Shown here: positions 47,176-58,600 of the stretch, one piece after another | How positions within the stretch are numbered: position 1 is the stretch's first letter | Layout: each line of letters begins with the position of its first letter | NCBI GenBank assembly: GCA_958431225.1 | Contig: OY288107.1 | Span: 1,639,501-1,703,500, forward strand | Direction of reading: 5' to 3' | DNA length: 64,000 bases | From: an uncultured Alphaproteobacteria bacterium | Lineage (GTDB): Bacteria; Pseudomonadota; Alphaproteobacteria; Puniceispirillales; UBA1172 | Position numbers and translations under genes: made by a program | The notes under the pieces: model-generated | Told to the model about the DNA's origin: nothing | What the model saw: the letters and a program-made list of their open reading frames with translations, nothing else | The model's database searches: none

Positions 47176-48602
47176 GGCGCATCTCCGTTGAAAATGGTGG
47201 CGACGTGCTGTCGGCGCGCACCATCGGGGGTGGCTATCCAGAAACGGAACGCCGTGCTGGCACTAGTCGCAGGAACACTACCCGCAGGGGCGGATACATA
47301 AACGCGCACGAAATGCGTGCTATCCGCCGCCACCCGCACAAACGCATCATCCTGCCCACCCAAATGCAAGCGCAGTTGCGGGGCGGTGCTGTCAATGCCT
47401 AGTTTCAATTCTTGGGTCGCGTAGGTCTTATTGCGTACACGCAGCTCATAAATGTTGCGAATCGTGCCATCGCTCAAAGTGACAAAAACGGGATTCCGCA
47501 CCGGTGCCACCGTCAATTCCACCTCCGCCCGCACGAATAGCCCATAAACCAACCCCACACCAATCAACATCCATAAAAACGTATAAAGCAGCGTCCGCGG
47601 GCGGAAAATATGCAACCACGGGGTGCGCGGTTTACCCCCGGCTTGTTCGTGCGCCTCATCCGCAAGTGCCATGTAATCAATCAGCCCCCGCGGCTTGCCA
47701 ATGCGCGCCATCACATCATCACACGCATCAATACATAGCGCACAGCTAATACATTCCAACTGCTGACCATCACGAATATCAATCCCCATCGGGCAGACAT
47801 TGACGCAAGCATGGCAATCAATGCAATCGCCATAACTGCCCTTGGCTAATTGGGCTTGATGTTTAGCACGCGGCTCGCCCCGCCAGAACCGATAGCCGAT
47901 GGTGAGCGTATCCTCATCCATCATCGCCGCTTGGATGCGCGGCCACGGACACATATAGATGCAGACTTGCTCGCGCATGAAACCGCCAAAAATAAAGGTC
48001 GTCGCCGTCAAAATAGCAATGGAAATCCACGCAATCGCCGGGGCTGTGCCGTCCCATAGCGATACGGCTAGGCTTGGCGCATCGGCGAAATAAAACACCC
48101 ACGCCCCGCCCGTCAGCACGCCAATCACCAACCACACCGCCCATTTTACTAGGCGCAAAGCAATTTTCCCCGCATCCCATTTACGCTTCCATAGGCGCAC
48201 ACGCGCATTGCGGTCGCCCTCAATCCAGCGTTCCACCAAAATGAATAAATCGGTCCAAACCGTCTGCGGACACGTATAACCACACCACACCCGCCCCAAA
48301 GCCGAGGTGAATAAAAACAACCCAATCCCCGCCATAATCAACAACCCACCGACAAAGTAAAACTCGTGGGGCCAGATTTCAATCCAGAACATATAGAAAC
48401 GCCGATGCGCCACATCTACCAACACCGCTTGGTCAGGCAACCCCGCCCCACGTTCAAAACGAAGCCACGGGGTCAGATAATACACCCCCAGCGTCAGCAA
48501 CATAATCCACCATTTCAGATTGCGAAAACGCCCTTTAACACGGCGCGGGAAAATCGGCTCACGCGCCACATATAAAGCCGAAGACGAGGGATGCTGTGCC
48601 AT
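47172..48602 (-). CDS. ccoG: Cytochrome c oxidase accessory protein CcoG/FixG (4Fe-4S)
   Basis: A 476-residue membrane-anchored iron-sulfur protein. The two-cluster ferredoxin site is DCHACVNVCPMGIDI and ECISCALCIDACDD, preceded by five hydrophobic segments (including WWIMLLTLGVYYLTPWL), and the WCGYTCPQTVWTD motif of the CcoG family. It reduces Cu(II) and is required for copper delivery to cbb3 oxidase. The C-terminal half forms the IG-like FixG domain (DGTIRNIYELRVRNKTY). ccoH overlaps the end. Confidence 0.95.
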   Translation of the reverse strand: MAQHPSSSALYVAREPIFPRRVKGRFRNLKWWIMLLTLGVYYLTPWLRFERGAGLPDQAVLVDVAHRRFYMFWIEIWPHEFYFVGGLLIMAGIGLFLFTSALGRVWCGYTCPQTVWTDLFILVERWIEGDRNARVRLWKRKWDAGKIALRLVKWAVWLVIGVLTGGAWVFYFADAPSLAVSLWDGTAPAIAWISIAILTATTFIFGGFMREQVCIYMCPWPRIQAAMMDEDTLTIGYRFWRGEPRAKHQAQLAKGSYGDCIDCHACVNVCPMGIDIRDGQQLECISCALCIDACDDVMARIGKPRGLIDYMALADEAHEQAGGKPRTPWLHIFRPRTLLYTFLWMLIGVGLVYGLFVRAEVELTVAPVRNPVFVTLSDGTIRNIYELRVRNKTYATQELKLGIDSTAPQLRLHLGGQDDAFVRVAADSTHFVRVYVSAPAGSVPATSASTAFRFWIATPDGARRQHVATIFNGDAP

Positions 48603-48614
48603 GGTTGATGCGCT

Positions 48615-49493
48615 CTATTCTCCGCCCCCAAGTTGATGGACGAAATAAGCCACTTGGCGTAATTGCGCTTCGGATAGAATATGTTGCCAGGCGGGCATTT
48701 TGCCTTGGCGTCCTTCGGTGATGCTGGCGCGCACGTCGCTTTGGGATTTGCCGTAAAGCCAGATACTATCGGTGAGGTCGGGCGCGCCTAATGCGCGGTC
48801 GCCTTTGCCATCAGCGCCATGACAGGCCGCGCAATTATCCGCAAAGACACTAGCACCGCTACCAACAAAAGACGGATTATGCCCCGCACCCGATAGCGAC
48901 AACGTATAATGCAACACCGAAGTCATCTCATCATCGCTCAAAAATTCGCCAAAAGCCGACATTTCCGCAAAGCGCGTATTGATATCATCTTCCGCGCCGA
49001 TGCCGTGGCGGATGCTTTGATAAATCGCCTCAATATCACCCCCCCAGAGCCAATCATCATCCAGCAAATTCGGATAGCCCTTGGCCCCTTCAGCGCCTTC
49101 CCCGTGGCATTGCGCGCACGCCGTTTTGAACACCGCCGCCCCGCCGGCACTAGCATAATGCGCGAGGTCGGGATTGGCTTGAATTTCGGTCAAGGGGATG
49201 GCTATTAATGCTTCATCAAGGGGGGCATTGCGTGCGGCAAAATGCGCTAAATCTTCCTCAAGGGCAAGGCGCGAGGAATAGCCCGCCGTTCCTTGGGTGG
49301 CACTAGTCAATAACGGCACCGACGGATAGACCACCATATAGCCAATCCCCCAGATAATCGTCGCATAAAATGTCCAAAGCCACCAGCGTGGTAGCGGATT
49401 ATTGAGCTCTTTAATGCCGTCCCAATTATGTCCGGTGGTTCCCACCTTATTGGCTTTTGGGGCGGGTTTATTTGGTTTTTTTCGCGGATTCAT
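48615..49493 (-). CDS. ccoP: cbb3 cytochrome c oxidase, dihaem subunit III CcoP
   Basis: A 292-residue subunit from ATG 49493 (MNPRKKPNK), with GGAGA 7 nt upstream; an in-frame ATG at 49505 has no comparable signal, and the longer frame to 49595 overlaps ccoQ without support. One N-terminal membrane helix (WWLWTFYATIIWGIGYMVV) follows an HNWDGIKELNNPLPRWW motif typical of CcoP. Two c-type haem sites are CAQCH and CAACH. It passes electrons from soluble cytochrome c to CcoO. Its start overlaps the end of ccoQ by 26 bp. Confidence 0.95.
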   Translation of the reverse strand: MNPRKKPNKPAPKANKVGTTGHNWDGIKELNNPLPRWWLWTFYATIIWGIGYMVVYPSVPLLTSATQGTAGYSSRLALEEDLAHFAARNAPLDEALIAIPLTEIQANPDLAHYASAGGAAVFKTACAQCHGEGAEGAKGYPNLLDDDWLWGGDIEAIYQSIRHGIGAEDDINTRFAEMSAFGEFLSDDEMTSVLHYTLSLSGAGHNPSFVGSGASVFADNCAACHGADGKGDRALGAPDLTDSIWLYGKSQSDVRASITEGRQGKMPAWQHILSEAQLRQVAYFVHQLGGGE

Positions 49494-49674
49494 AGGCGTC
49501 TCCATTATCGGCTTGAGGGGCGGACTCATCGCGGAGGGGCATCGCCGCCATCTCAGCATGGTGTTTGGCACTGCCCGGGCGGAACACGAAAGCAATCACC
49601 CCCAGAAAAAACACCACCAGCATCAATAGCCCCCAACTATCAGCAAATTCGCGCAATAAATCATAAGTTGTCAT
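49468..49674 (-). CDS. ccoQ: cbb3 cytochrome c oxidase subunit IV CcoQ
   Basis: A 68-residue single-helix protein from ATG 49674, preceded by AGGGGAGG about 6 nt upstream; the longer frame (49468-49818) is an overlap with ccoO. The sequence MTTYDLLREFADSWGLLML, then VVFFLGVIAFVFRPG, shows the SWGL...FxPG pattern of CcoQ, followed by a soluble tail (AKHHAEMAAMPLRDES). It stabilises the ccoP association. Gene order ccoN-O-Q-P is standard. Confidence 0.92.
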   Translation of the reverse strand: MTTYDLLREFADSWGLLMLVVFFLGVIAFVFRPGSAKHHAEMAAMPLRDESAPQADNGDAYESAKKTK

Positions 49675-49687
49675 CGCCCGCCTCCCC

Positions 49688-50416
49688 TTAACGTTCCGCA
49701 TCAGGCACGAAGGTTGAAAAATCCACCAAAGTGCCAAGCATCTGCAAATACGCCACCAACGCATCCATCTCGGTGATGCGTGGCGTGGCATCAAAATTGC
49801 GGATGCTGATATTTTCATAGCGCGCCGTCAGCCCCTCTATACCATCGGCATAAGGGTCTAATTGTGCCAATAAATCCGCCTCGGCATTGGCAATCATCGC
49901 ATCGCTATACGGCACACCGACTAAGCGATGCGTTTTTAGCAAGGCTTCAATATCGCTATAATCAAGTTCGGTTTGCGACAGGAACGCATATTTTGGCATA
50001 ATGCTTTCAGGCACGACGCTTTGGGGGTTTTCCAAATGCACCACGTGCCATTCATCCGAATAACGCCCGCCAACCCGTGCTAGATCAGGTCCGGTGCGCT
50101 TTGACCCCCATTGAAACGGGTGGTCATACATGGATTCCGCCGCAAGGCTATAATGTCCGTAACGTTCAATTTCATCGCGCAAGGGGCGAATCTGTTGGCT
50201 GTGGCAGGTATAACAGCCCTCGCGGATATAAATATCGCGCCCTTTTAATTCAAGGGGCGTATAGGGGCGCATGCCTTTGACTTTCTCAATGGTGTTTTCT
50301 AGGTAAAATAATGGTGCGATTTCAACAATGCCGCCGATGCTCACCACCACCAGACTCGCAATCAGCAACAGCGTGGCGTTTTTTTCGAGAATCTTATGTC
50401 GGTCAAGAAATGCCAT
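49688..50416 (-). CDS. ccoO: cbb3 cytochrome c oxidase, monohaem subunit II CcoO
   Basis: A 242-residue inner-membrane protein, N-terminal helix ([20 protein letters not shown]), with a single c-type haem site [11 protein letters not shown] and the distal methionine region MPKYAFL. The [20 protein letters not shown] motif is characteristic. It relays electrons from CcoP to CcoN. AAGGATAG precedes the ATG, and the ccoN stop lies 4 bp upstream. Confidence 0.96.
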   Translation of the reverse strand: MAFLDRHKILEKNATLLLIASLVVVSIGGIVEIAPLFYLENTIEKVKGMRPYTPLELKGRDIYIREGCYTCHSQQIRPLRDEIERYGHYSLAAESMYDHPFQWGSKRTGPDLARVGGRYSDEWHVVHLENPQSVVPESIMPKYAFLSQTELDYSDIEALLKTHRLVGVPYSDAMIANAEADLLAQLDPYADGIEGLTARYENISIRNFDATPRITEMDALVAYLQMLGTLVDFSTFVPDAER

Positions 50417-50420
50417 AGTG

Positions 50421-52022
50421 CTATCCTTTAATCAGTGCCGGTTGCAGAGATGCGGATTTTTTCTTGCCACTGCTGACCGTTTTCCACAGATTGACCGCCA
50501 TCAACACCGCCCCTGCCAAATAAAGCACCCCGCCAAACCCGCGCACTAGATAGAGCAGGTATTTCGCGCGCACAGTGTCGGCAAAGGAATTGACTAAAAA
50601 GCCTTGGCTATCCACCTCGCGCCACATCAACCCTTCCATAATCCCGGTCACCCACATAGAGGCGGCGTAAAGCACGATGCCTATGGTCGCTAGCCAAAAA
50701 TGCCAACTAACCAAGCGCGCCGAATAAAGCCCTTCACGTTGCCACAGACGCGGGACGAGAAAATACAGCACAGCAAAAGTAATCATCCCATTCCACCCAA
50801 GTGCCCCCGAATGCACATGACCTATTGTCCAGTCGGTATAATGGCTGAGGGAATTGACGGCTTTGATGGACATGACCGGACCTTCAAAAGTGGACATCCC
50901 ATAAAAAGCCAGTGCCAGCACCATCATGCGCAATACCGGGTCGGTGCGTAATTTATCCCACGCCCCCGATAGCGTCATCAGCCCATTGATCATCCCGCCC
51001 CAAGACGGCATCCACAACATCACCGAAAACACCATACCCAAAGTCTGCGCCCAATCGGGGAGGGCGGTGTAGTGGAGATGGTGCGGGCCCGCCCAGATAT
51101 AGAGAAAAATCAACGCCCAAAAATGAATGATGGATAATTTATAACTATAAATGGGGCGATTGACTTGTTTAGGCACAAAATAATACATCATCCCCAAAAA
51201 CCCAGCAGTGAGAAAGAATCCCACCGCATTATGCCCATACCACCATTGGGTCAGCGCATCTTGGACGCCAGCAAATAACTGCACCGATTTTGACCCGTAA
51301 ATAGACACAGGGATTGAGATATTATTGACCAAATGCAGCATCGCCACGGTGATGATAAAGCTCAAATAAAACCAATTTGCCACATAGATATGGGGTTCGC
51401 GGCGTTTCATGAGCGTGCCAAAGAACACTGCCAAATACGCCACCCACACCATCGTCAGCCAAATATCGGTATACCATTCGGGTTCGGCATATTCTTTGGA
51501 TTGCGTTGCCCCTAGCACATAGCCTGTCGCCGCCATGACGATAAAAATCTGATAGCCCCAAAACACAAACCACGCCAGATTCCCGCCCCAGAGCCGCGCC
51601 GCAGAAGTGCGCTGAACCACATAAAACGACGAGCAAATCAGCGCATTGCCGCCAAAAGCAAAAATCACTGCCGAAGTATGCAAAGGACGCAACCGCCCAA
51701 AACTCGTATAAGATAGATTCAAATTGAGTTCAGGAAATACCAACTGAAACGCGATGACAACACCAACCGCAAACCCCACCAACCCCCAGAATGCCGTAGC
51801 AATAACGCCCGCGCGTACCACATCATCCATATAAGTTTTGGCAAGTGTTCGGGGCAGGGCGGCGGGTGCGACCTCAAGGCTACGCCAAATCAGCGTCGCC
51901 GCCCCCGCCAAAACCAAAACCAACATAGCGGTCTGATAAGCCAAATCCTCCCCGTGCATCAAACACCACCCAGCGAGAAGCACCCCCAAAACCAAAACCA
52001 CATTCAGCAAAGTCTTATCCAA
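50421..52022 (-). CDS. ccoN: cbb3 cytochrome c oxidase catalytic subunit I CcoN
   Basis: The catalytic subunit with low-spin haem b and the haem b3-CuB centre, a high-affinity terminal oxidase. His-containing motifs are [16 protein letters not shown] (haem b), [16 protein letters not shown] (CuB and the cross-linked Tyr region), [14 protein letters not shown] and [14 protein letters not shown] (haem ligands). I place the start at TTG 52022 ([10 protein letters not shown]), 533 residues, because AAGGAGGG lies immediately upstream, while the frame continues to ATG 52085 without such a signal. It heads the leftward ccoNOQPGHIS unit. Confidence 0.93.
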   Translation of the reverse strand: MDKTLLNVVLVLGVLLAGWCLMHGEDLAYQTAMLVLVLAGAATLIWRSLEVAPAALPRTLAKTYMDDVVRAGVIATAFWGLVGFAVGVVIAFQLVFPELNLNLSYTSFGRLRPLHTSAVIFAFGGNALICSSFYVVQRTSAARLWGGNLAWFVFWGYQIFIVMAATGYVLGATQSKEYAEPEWYTDIWLTMVWVAYLAVFFGTLMKRREPHIYVANWFYLSFIITVAMLHLVNNISIPVSIYGSKSVQLFAGVQDALTQWWYGHNAVGFFLTAGFLGMMYYFVPKQVNRPIYSYKLSIIHFWALIFLYIWAGPHHLHYTALPDWAQTLGMVFSVMLWMPSWGGMINGLMTLSGAWDKLRTDPVLRMMVLALAFYGMSTFEGPVMSIKAVNSLSHYTDWTIGHVHSGALGWNGMITFAVLYFLVPRLWQREGLYSARLVSWHFWLATIGIVLYAASMWVTGIMEGLMWREVDSQGFLVNSFADTVRAKYLLYLVRGFGGVLYLAGAVLMAVNLWKTVSSGKKKSASLQPALIKG

Positions 52023-52197
52023 AAAGCCCTCCTTTGAAAAGGCATGATAGGCTATCCTAAAAGATGATAGCGCAAACAACCGCATCAACCAAGAACAAAA
52101 TTGTCGCAGGGGAAAATTCTACGCTATCAACAAAATGCGGGTAAAAAGCGGCACAGCGTTCGGTGGCGCGGCACCACGTTCCGCACCAAAACATCCC

Positions 52198-52253
52198 ATT
52201 CTGCACCTACCCCCAACACAAGCACCAAAAAACCGCACCGCCGCGTTCGGCGG
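52198..52253 (-). repeat. Second copy of the GC-rich repeat found after tRNA-Ser
   Basis: Read on the minus strand: hairpin CCGCCG-AACG-CGGCGG (complement of 52238-52253), a T6 run, then GGTGCTTGTGTTGGGGGTAG and cagaat, matching 30846-30861 joined to 30895-30936 at nearly every base but lacking the intervening 30-bp unit. A degraded relative occupies about 52150-52185. Located between ccoN and the giant lipoprotein gene. Confidence 0.75.
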
Positions 52254-52332
52254 CACACCGAATGATTTGTTGCTTTAGGTTGCCATCGGATTGTGTATTG
52301 TGCCATCCCAGTTTAGTAATGTACGTTGCAGA

Positions 52333-52440
52333 ATGCGTTCATCATTCTCCGACGTTCCTATTTCATCCCTTCCGCCACCTCATTGGGGCGCAGTGTGGCG
52401 GAAGGGTTGAAATAGGGGCATCGAAGAATGATGGGCGCAT
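52333..52440 (+). repeat. Long imperfect palindrome with 46-nt arms and a 16-nt loop
   Basis: Arms 52333-52378 and 52395-52440 match at 39 of 46 positions as inverted repeats. As a plus-strand RNA four of the seven differences are G-U wobble, two are C-A and one is U-U. There is no T run after it, so it is not a simple terminator. Beyond it, 52441-52613 shows no clear gene, only the lipoprotein start signals. Confidence 0.85.
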
Positions 52441-52613
52441 GGCAGTAATGAAGCCTTTTGCGAAGTCTTGGCGATTTTTTCGTTATTGTTACGGGCGCTT
52501 ACCTCAATTGCCCCACCATATAATACCAAAGGCTAGTTTTTGTTGCAAATGCTGTGTGCTTGTTCTAGGTTGTGAAAGATGTGCTATTGTTAATTAATTG
52601 GGAAGATTAAATC

Positions 52614-55600
52614 GTGCCAAATTTGCTCAATAAGCGACTTGATGCGCATAAAAATCGCACCTCAGCGGGCTTTACTGCGGGGGTATGGACGCTTTCGGGT
52701 GTTGTGCTGGCTGCTTGTGGTCTTTTTGATGATGACGATGGGGGCGGTCATGCGCTCCATGTGCAACGCAGCCCGGTTCAGGGGGCGCGTATTTATTTTG
52801 ATATGAACAATGATGGCGTCATTGATGCCACTGATGAGGCGATGCAGGATGCGGTGTTTCCGCAAGGTTTCGTCACCGATGCCGCTGGGCGGGCGCACAA
52901 TATCCCGGCGGTTTTCCAAGACCTCCCATTCAAGGCAGTGCTTGACGGCGCCATTGATGCCGATACCGGCGCGCCATTAAGCGGTGCGCTTCACTCCATC
53001 CCCGATGCCAATGGCGCGCACCGCCTAACCTCGCCGATTACCGATTTGCTCGCCGATGACAGCAAAACCCCCGAGGAAGTGGCGCGCGCATTATTGCCCC
53101 ACGCCGATAACGCAGAAATCACGCGCATATTGGAGGCGATTAACGACCCAAGAAACTATCTAGGCGGGGATGATGGCGTTGAGGGTTTTGCGTTCTTTTT
53201 GGCGACAGAGACAGAGGCAGGGCGCACCCCCGCCCCCACGGATAGCGCAGTGCAGAGCAAAGCGGCGCAATATCTGACCGACAGCCCCACCGACACGCTC
53301 ATCGTTGTCAATGAAGATGCCGATGCCGACCCGGCTTTCATTGATTTGCCAGCAAAAACCATAGGCGCGCATGATTCCTATGTAGCAACGATTCAGGCGG
53401 TGAGCCATGCGGGTGGCGTGAACTATCGCTTTGTTGATGCTAATGGCACCCCCGCAGATATCAGCGATTTTAGCATTAATGCGCAGGGCGTTATCTCATT
53501 TGTCGGCGAGAATCCAACCACGGCAACCCTACATATTGAGGTCAGCAACGGCGATGAGGCAGAAACCGAAATCGTGCGGATTGAGGTCACGGTCGCACCC
53601 GCCCCAACTGTGGACGAACTCCCCGCCGGTGATGAGACTGCCACGATTATGGAAAATGTTGAGGGTGCGGCGGGTGATGGCACGGCTTTGATTACCGGCA
53701 TCACAACATCCGCGACAAATCCCTCATGGGAGATTAGCGAGGCTAACCCTGCGGGGTTGAGCGCCATTATGGACAAATTTGAAATTGTATCTGGCAGTGG
53801 CATCACCTTCAATCTAGTGCTGAAAGCTGGCGCAAGCCTAGATTATGAAACGATTCCCGGTGGCGTGTTGAATCTGCACCTGTGGGCGCAAGAAAACGGC
53901 GTCCGTTCTAACCCACTAGCATTACGGATTCAGGTTGAAAATGACCCAGACGAGGTAGGCTTTAGCGGTAGTTTTACTGGCATCGTGACAGAAGACGGCA
54001 ATGGCATCGCGCGCGGGAGGGTTAGCGTTGAAAATCAGGACAGCGCCACCGCTACCGCCACGGATGGCACTTACGGCACATTAGAATACACCGATGGACG
54101 CTGGATTTACACGCTAGACAACACCAATTCTGCGGTCAATGCGTTGCGCGCAGGCGAGGTTTTGATAGACACAGCAACAATAACCCTCAGCAGTGGCGAG
54201 AGCCAAAACATCGTCATCCGCATCAACGGCGCTGATGAGGATGTGCATTTCCTCAACGACACAGGCACCCGCACCGCCGATGCGCGCGTAGATGTTGAAC
54301 TCGGCAACCCGGTGCTTGCGGGCGAGGATATTTTTGACGGCTTAACCCTAACCAACGCGACTTTAGCGGATATTGAGGTAAAATTTGCCGATACGGGGGA
54401 AAATTATAATTTATTCACCATAACTGACGCCGGGCTTCTAACTTTCACCGGCACCAATGAAGATGTCGCAAGTTTCGGCAACGGCATCACGCTAAATCTA
54501 CAAATCACCGCCCCAACTTTAACCACGGCAACGCTTCCATTCGCTTTGCAGGTCAATGTCATCAATGCGGTTGATGATGGGCGCGTCGCCTATGAAATTG
54601 TCGGCGATGTCGCGGTAGGGCAGCTCCTCAGGGTACAGGAGGTGCAAGGCTCAACCGACCCCGATGGCGTTGTCGGCGATGTCAGCTTCCAATGGTTTAG
54701 AGGCGATGAAAACGCCCCCACCTTACTCCGCACCGGCGAAACATACCGCGTCACCCAAGCCGATATAGATTCCGGCGACAGCATCGGCGTTTTCGCCATC
54801 TACACCGATGGCTCCGGCACGACCTACACGCACAGGGATAATGACGTTGCAACAACCATCACCGCCTTTGCCACCCCGGTGAAATTCACCAGCCCCGCCA
54901 TCAACGCCCGCACGATAGACCTAAATGAAAACACTGGCGCAACTAGCACGGTGCATTTTGCTGTGGCGGCGACCTCTTCGGATAATTCTGGTCCTGTTGA
55001 TATTGCTACCTATATGTTTATTGATGACACAGACACAGCAACGACAAGCTATAGGGGCTTTACGATTAATCCGAGTTCGGGGGCAATCACGCTCACAGGT
55101 TCATTGGATTTTGAAGACACACATAGAGATGGTAGCACCATAAACCTGCGCGTCCGTGCCACCGATGACAATGCCGAAACTGCGGATATCACCCTGACCG
55201 TCAATCTCAGTGATGTGAACGAACACGCCCCAGTATTTGCCACGAACGCTGACGATTCCGCCCTGACTGACGGCACGGAGGAAATTGCTGAGGATGTCGC
55301 AAATGGCCATAGGGTTGGGCTATTCCGTGCAACAGATGCGGATGGCACGAATAATGATGTTACCTACAGTTTGGACGATGGCGGTGTTGGCGTGTTTGGT
55401 ATTCGTGCGGTGGCAGGCACTGATAATTGGGAAATTTATGTGGCTGACAATACTAATTTGGATTTTGATGGAAGCACCAAAAGCTACACCATAAGGATTA
55501 CGGCTTCCGATAGCGACCCTGATAGCGTTATGTCCTCCCCGCCCGAGGCGGTCACCATCACGCTCAGCGATGTCAATGATATCGTGCCCACCTATACGAC

Positions 55601-58600
55601 ATCTGGCACAGCTTCGGTTAGGACTACATCTGACCCGGCCGTTGATCCTCTAACTAGCGACACTGCTACGGGGTATAGCATCACCATCATCGATGCGGAC
55701 ACGAACAACCAATTCGCTGGCAATTTTGACTTAAACGACAACCGCTTTGCTTTCCAAGAAACATCTGCTGGCAATGGCGTTTGGGAATTGGTGCTTTTAG
55801 CCAATCAAGACATCACCGAGGCAGCTGCTACCACCATCACGCTCACCTATCAAGTGCATGACGGCGACAACACTGCCGCAACGCCCGGCTCGGTTGATAT
55901 TAATGTTGTGGAATCTTCGGTCAGTTTCAATGCAGGTATGGGAACGCAAACCATTCGGGAGAATGAATATGATACCGCCAATGCTGCCCCTATAACGCTT
56001 GCTACGACGACGCCTGTGGCGACGGTTGCGGCGACTAGTATCACGCCTTCGGCAGTTGTGCGTTATGCTATTACTGGCGGTGCGGATATGGCGTTCTTTA
56101 CTATCGCCGATTCTAGTAGTGGGGCGATCAGCCTTGTTAATCCGTTGCCTCTTAATTATGAAATGAAGGACAGCTATGAGGTGGTGGTTACTGCCACTGA
56201 TTCGATAACTACCAACACGGCGATTGCGCACATCACCATTGAGGTCATCAACAACCAAGAGGGCGATGGCACTTATGTTATTGAGGGCAATGTTGCGGCG
56301 GGCGGTCGTTTGAATGCGGTTGTCACCGACCCTGACGGCACAGAAAGCATTACTTATGAATGGTATAGTTTGGATGCGTTGGGGGCAGATCGTCAAACCC
56401 TCGGTGCCACGCAAAGCATAACGCTTGATCAGGATGCAGATTTGACCCGCAGCTATCATGTTGAGATTACGCACACTGATAATCTCGACGATGCGCATAC
56501 GGAAACGCTACAAGCCTCGGCGGTGCAGTTTGGTGAAGATTCCTACTCGCTTGATATTTTTGAAGGCGAGAATAACCCTCTCCCCGATATAGATGCAACT
56601 TTGACTGGGGCGACGCTGACCTACGCATTTTTGACGAATCCCGCCACTGGTGCGACTTCACAAACCTCCGGTATTTTCACGATTGATGCGGGCTCAGGTG
56701 CGATTTCCCTCACAGATTCATCGGCAGCCCCGCTAGATTATGAAACCGCGCAAACACATAACCTAACCGTGCGCGCGACCGAAACTGGTGGCAATCAAGC
56801 CTCTGGCGATGTGGAGGTGACTATCAACGTGCGGGATTTAAATGAACACGCCCCGGAAATTGTGGGCGGGGCGACTGCCACCGCCTCAATTAGCGAGGAT
56901 GCGGGGCTTAATGCTATGGTCACGGATGTTGACGCTAGCGATGATGACCCAACGAACACGCTCAGATATGAAATCACAAGTGGCAATATAGGCGATGTAT
57001 TTACCATTGACCCGACCTCTGGCGTAATCACGGTCAATGGCGCACTAAACCGCGAGACGACCGCTTCATACGACCTAGTGGTCACGGTGACCGATGACGG
57101 CGTGGATGACAATAACATGCCCGACCCGAAAACCGCCACGCAAACCATCACGGTTGCCATTGGTGATGTCAATGACAGCGATCCCACCTGGACTACAGGT
57201 AACGCCCCGAATTTTGCCGAGAGAGTAGCGGTTGCTAGCGACACGCCAACAGGCTTTTCCATCACGCTTTCCGATGATGATACGGATGCGGTTAATGAGC
57301 ACAATGTTATGGTTGTAGGCACGCACGCCAGCCGATTCAAATTTATAGAAGATGGCACTACGGCTAATCAGTGGAATTTGGTTCTCATTGCCGGGCAGGA
57401 AGTGGATAGGGAAACAGATGGCGATTCGCTGACGATTGAATATCAAATTCTGGATGGCACCAGATTTACGTCTTCACCACCCAGCACTGTTGACATTACG
57501 ATAGACGACATCAACGATAATGGGCCGACGGTGACGGTTGCTCAGACGGTCGCTGGCACTAATGGCATGATTGATGAACGCATTTCCGGCAATACGGCGG
57601 CGATAGTTGCTACTGGCATCACCATTACGCTTGCTGATGCTGATGCCACTTCGGCGCGTCAAAGCATCACGCCGTCCTCTACGCCCAAGCCGCAATTCAA
57701 GGTTTATAATGACGACGACCCGAGGACGGAAAATACGGATTTTGAGGTTGTGGATGATGGCGGCAACTGGGTGCTACGACTAAAGGCTGGGGAGGCGTTA
57801 GATCACACCGCATCGCCGCTTAGTCTCAAAATCGGAGTGAGTGATGGGGCGCATGATGAATACATAACGCCTACTGCGTTCACCCTCACCGTCAATAATT
57901 TGCAGGAAGGCCCGGCAGTTTTTGAAGTCAACCCCACGCAAGCCAATGAAAAAATACTCGAGGTGGAAGTCGCAACGCCAGACCCTGACGGCTTGGATGG
58001 CATGTTTAGTTTTCAGTGGTTCACAACAACCGATAATGGCATCACCCAAACCGATATTGATGGTGAGGTTGGGCGCACATTTGATACCACAGATCGCACA
58101 GACCCAGAAGACACGGTTTATGGTGTGCGGATTGAATATACCGATCATGCTGGCACGACATACTCTAAGGCTAATGGCAATGCGCCTTTCGCTGTCAATA
58201 CGACATTGCGATTTACGTCTAGCTATTCCATCACGCTTACCGATGGTGATGCCAGCCCGACATTGCCGACATTCGCGCTAGAACTCAATAACGTTGCGGT
58301 TACGATGGGTGCTAAATATACATTTGCGACTAATGGCGACCCCCATAATTTTTTCACACTTTCGGAAGCGGGTGTATTAACTCTCAATTCTGCTGTAGAT
58401 TTTGACACTGCCACAGACGCACAAAAATCGTTTAACTTGCTCATAGTGGCAACGGCGATGGGCGGTGAAACTGCACTTGCGATGATTCCTGTCAGCGTGA
58501 TGGATGCCAATGACAGCGACCCAAGCATCACCGCCGCCGATGACTCGCTAGACGCAATGGGGGTTTTGGTGGATGATGTCGTGGATAGCGACCCGGGCGT

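Noticed and set aside
52117-52130. FNR/anaerobox-like site TTCTACGCTATCAA upstream of ccoN
   Set aside because: Only one half (ATCAA) matches the TTGAT-N4-ATCAA consensus; the other half does not, so an FNR site cannot be claimed.
52163-52597. A 144-residue plus-strand frame (Cys-rich end CCKCCVLVLGCERC)
   Set aside because: It runs through the GC-rich repeat and the long palindrome, has no ribosome-binding site, and its product matches nothing; the palindrome makes the sequence self-complementary and not coding.
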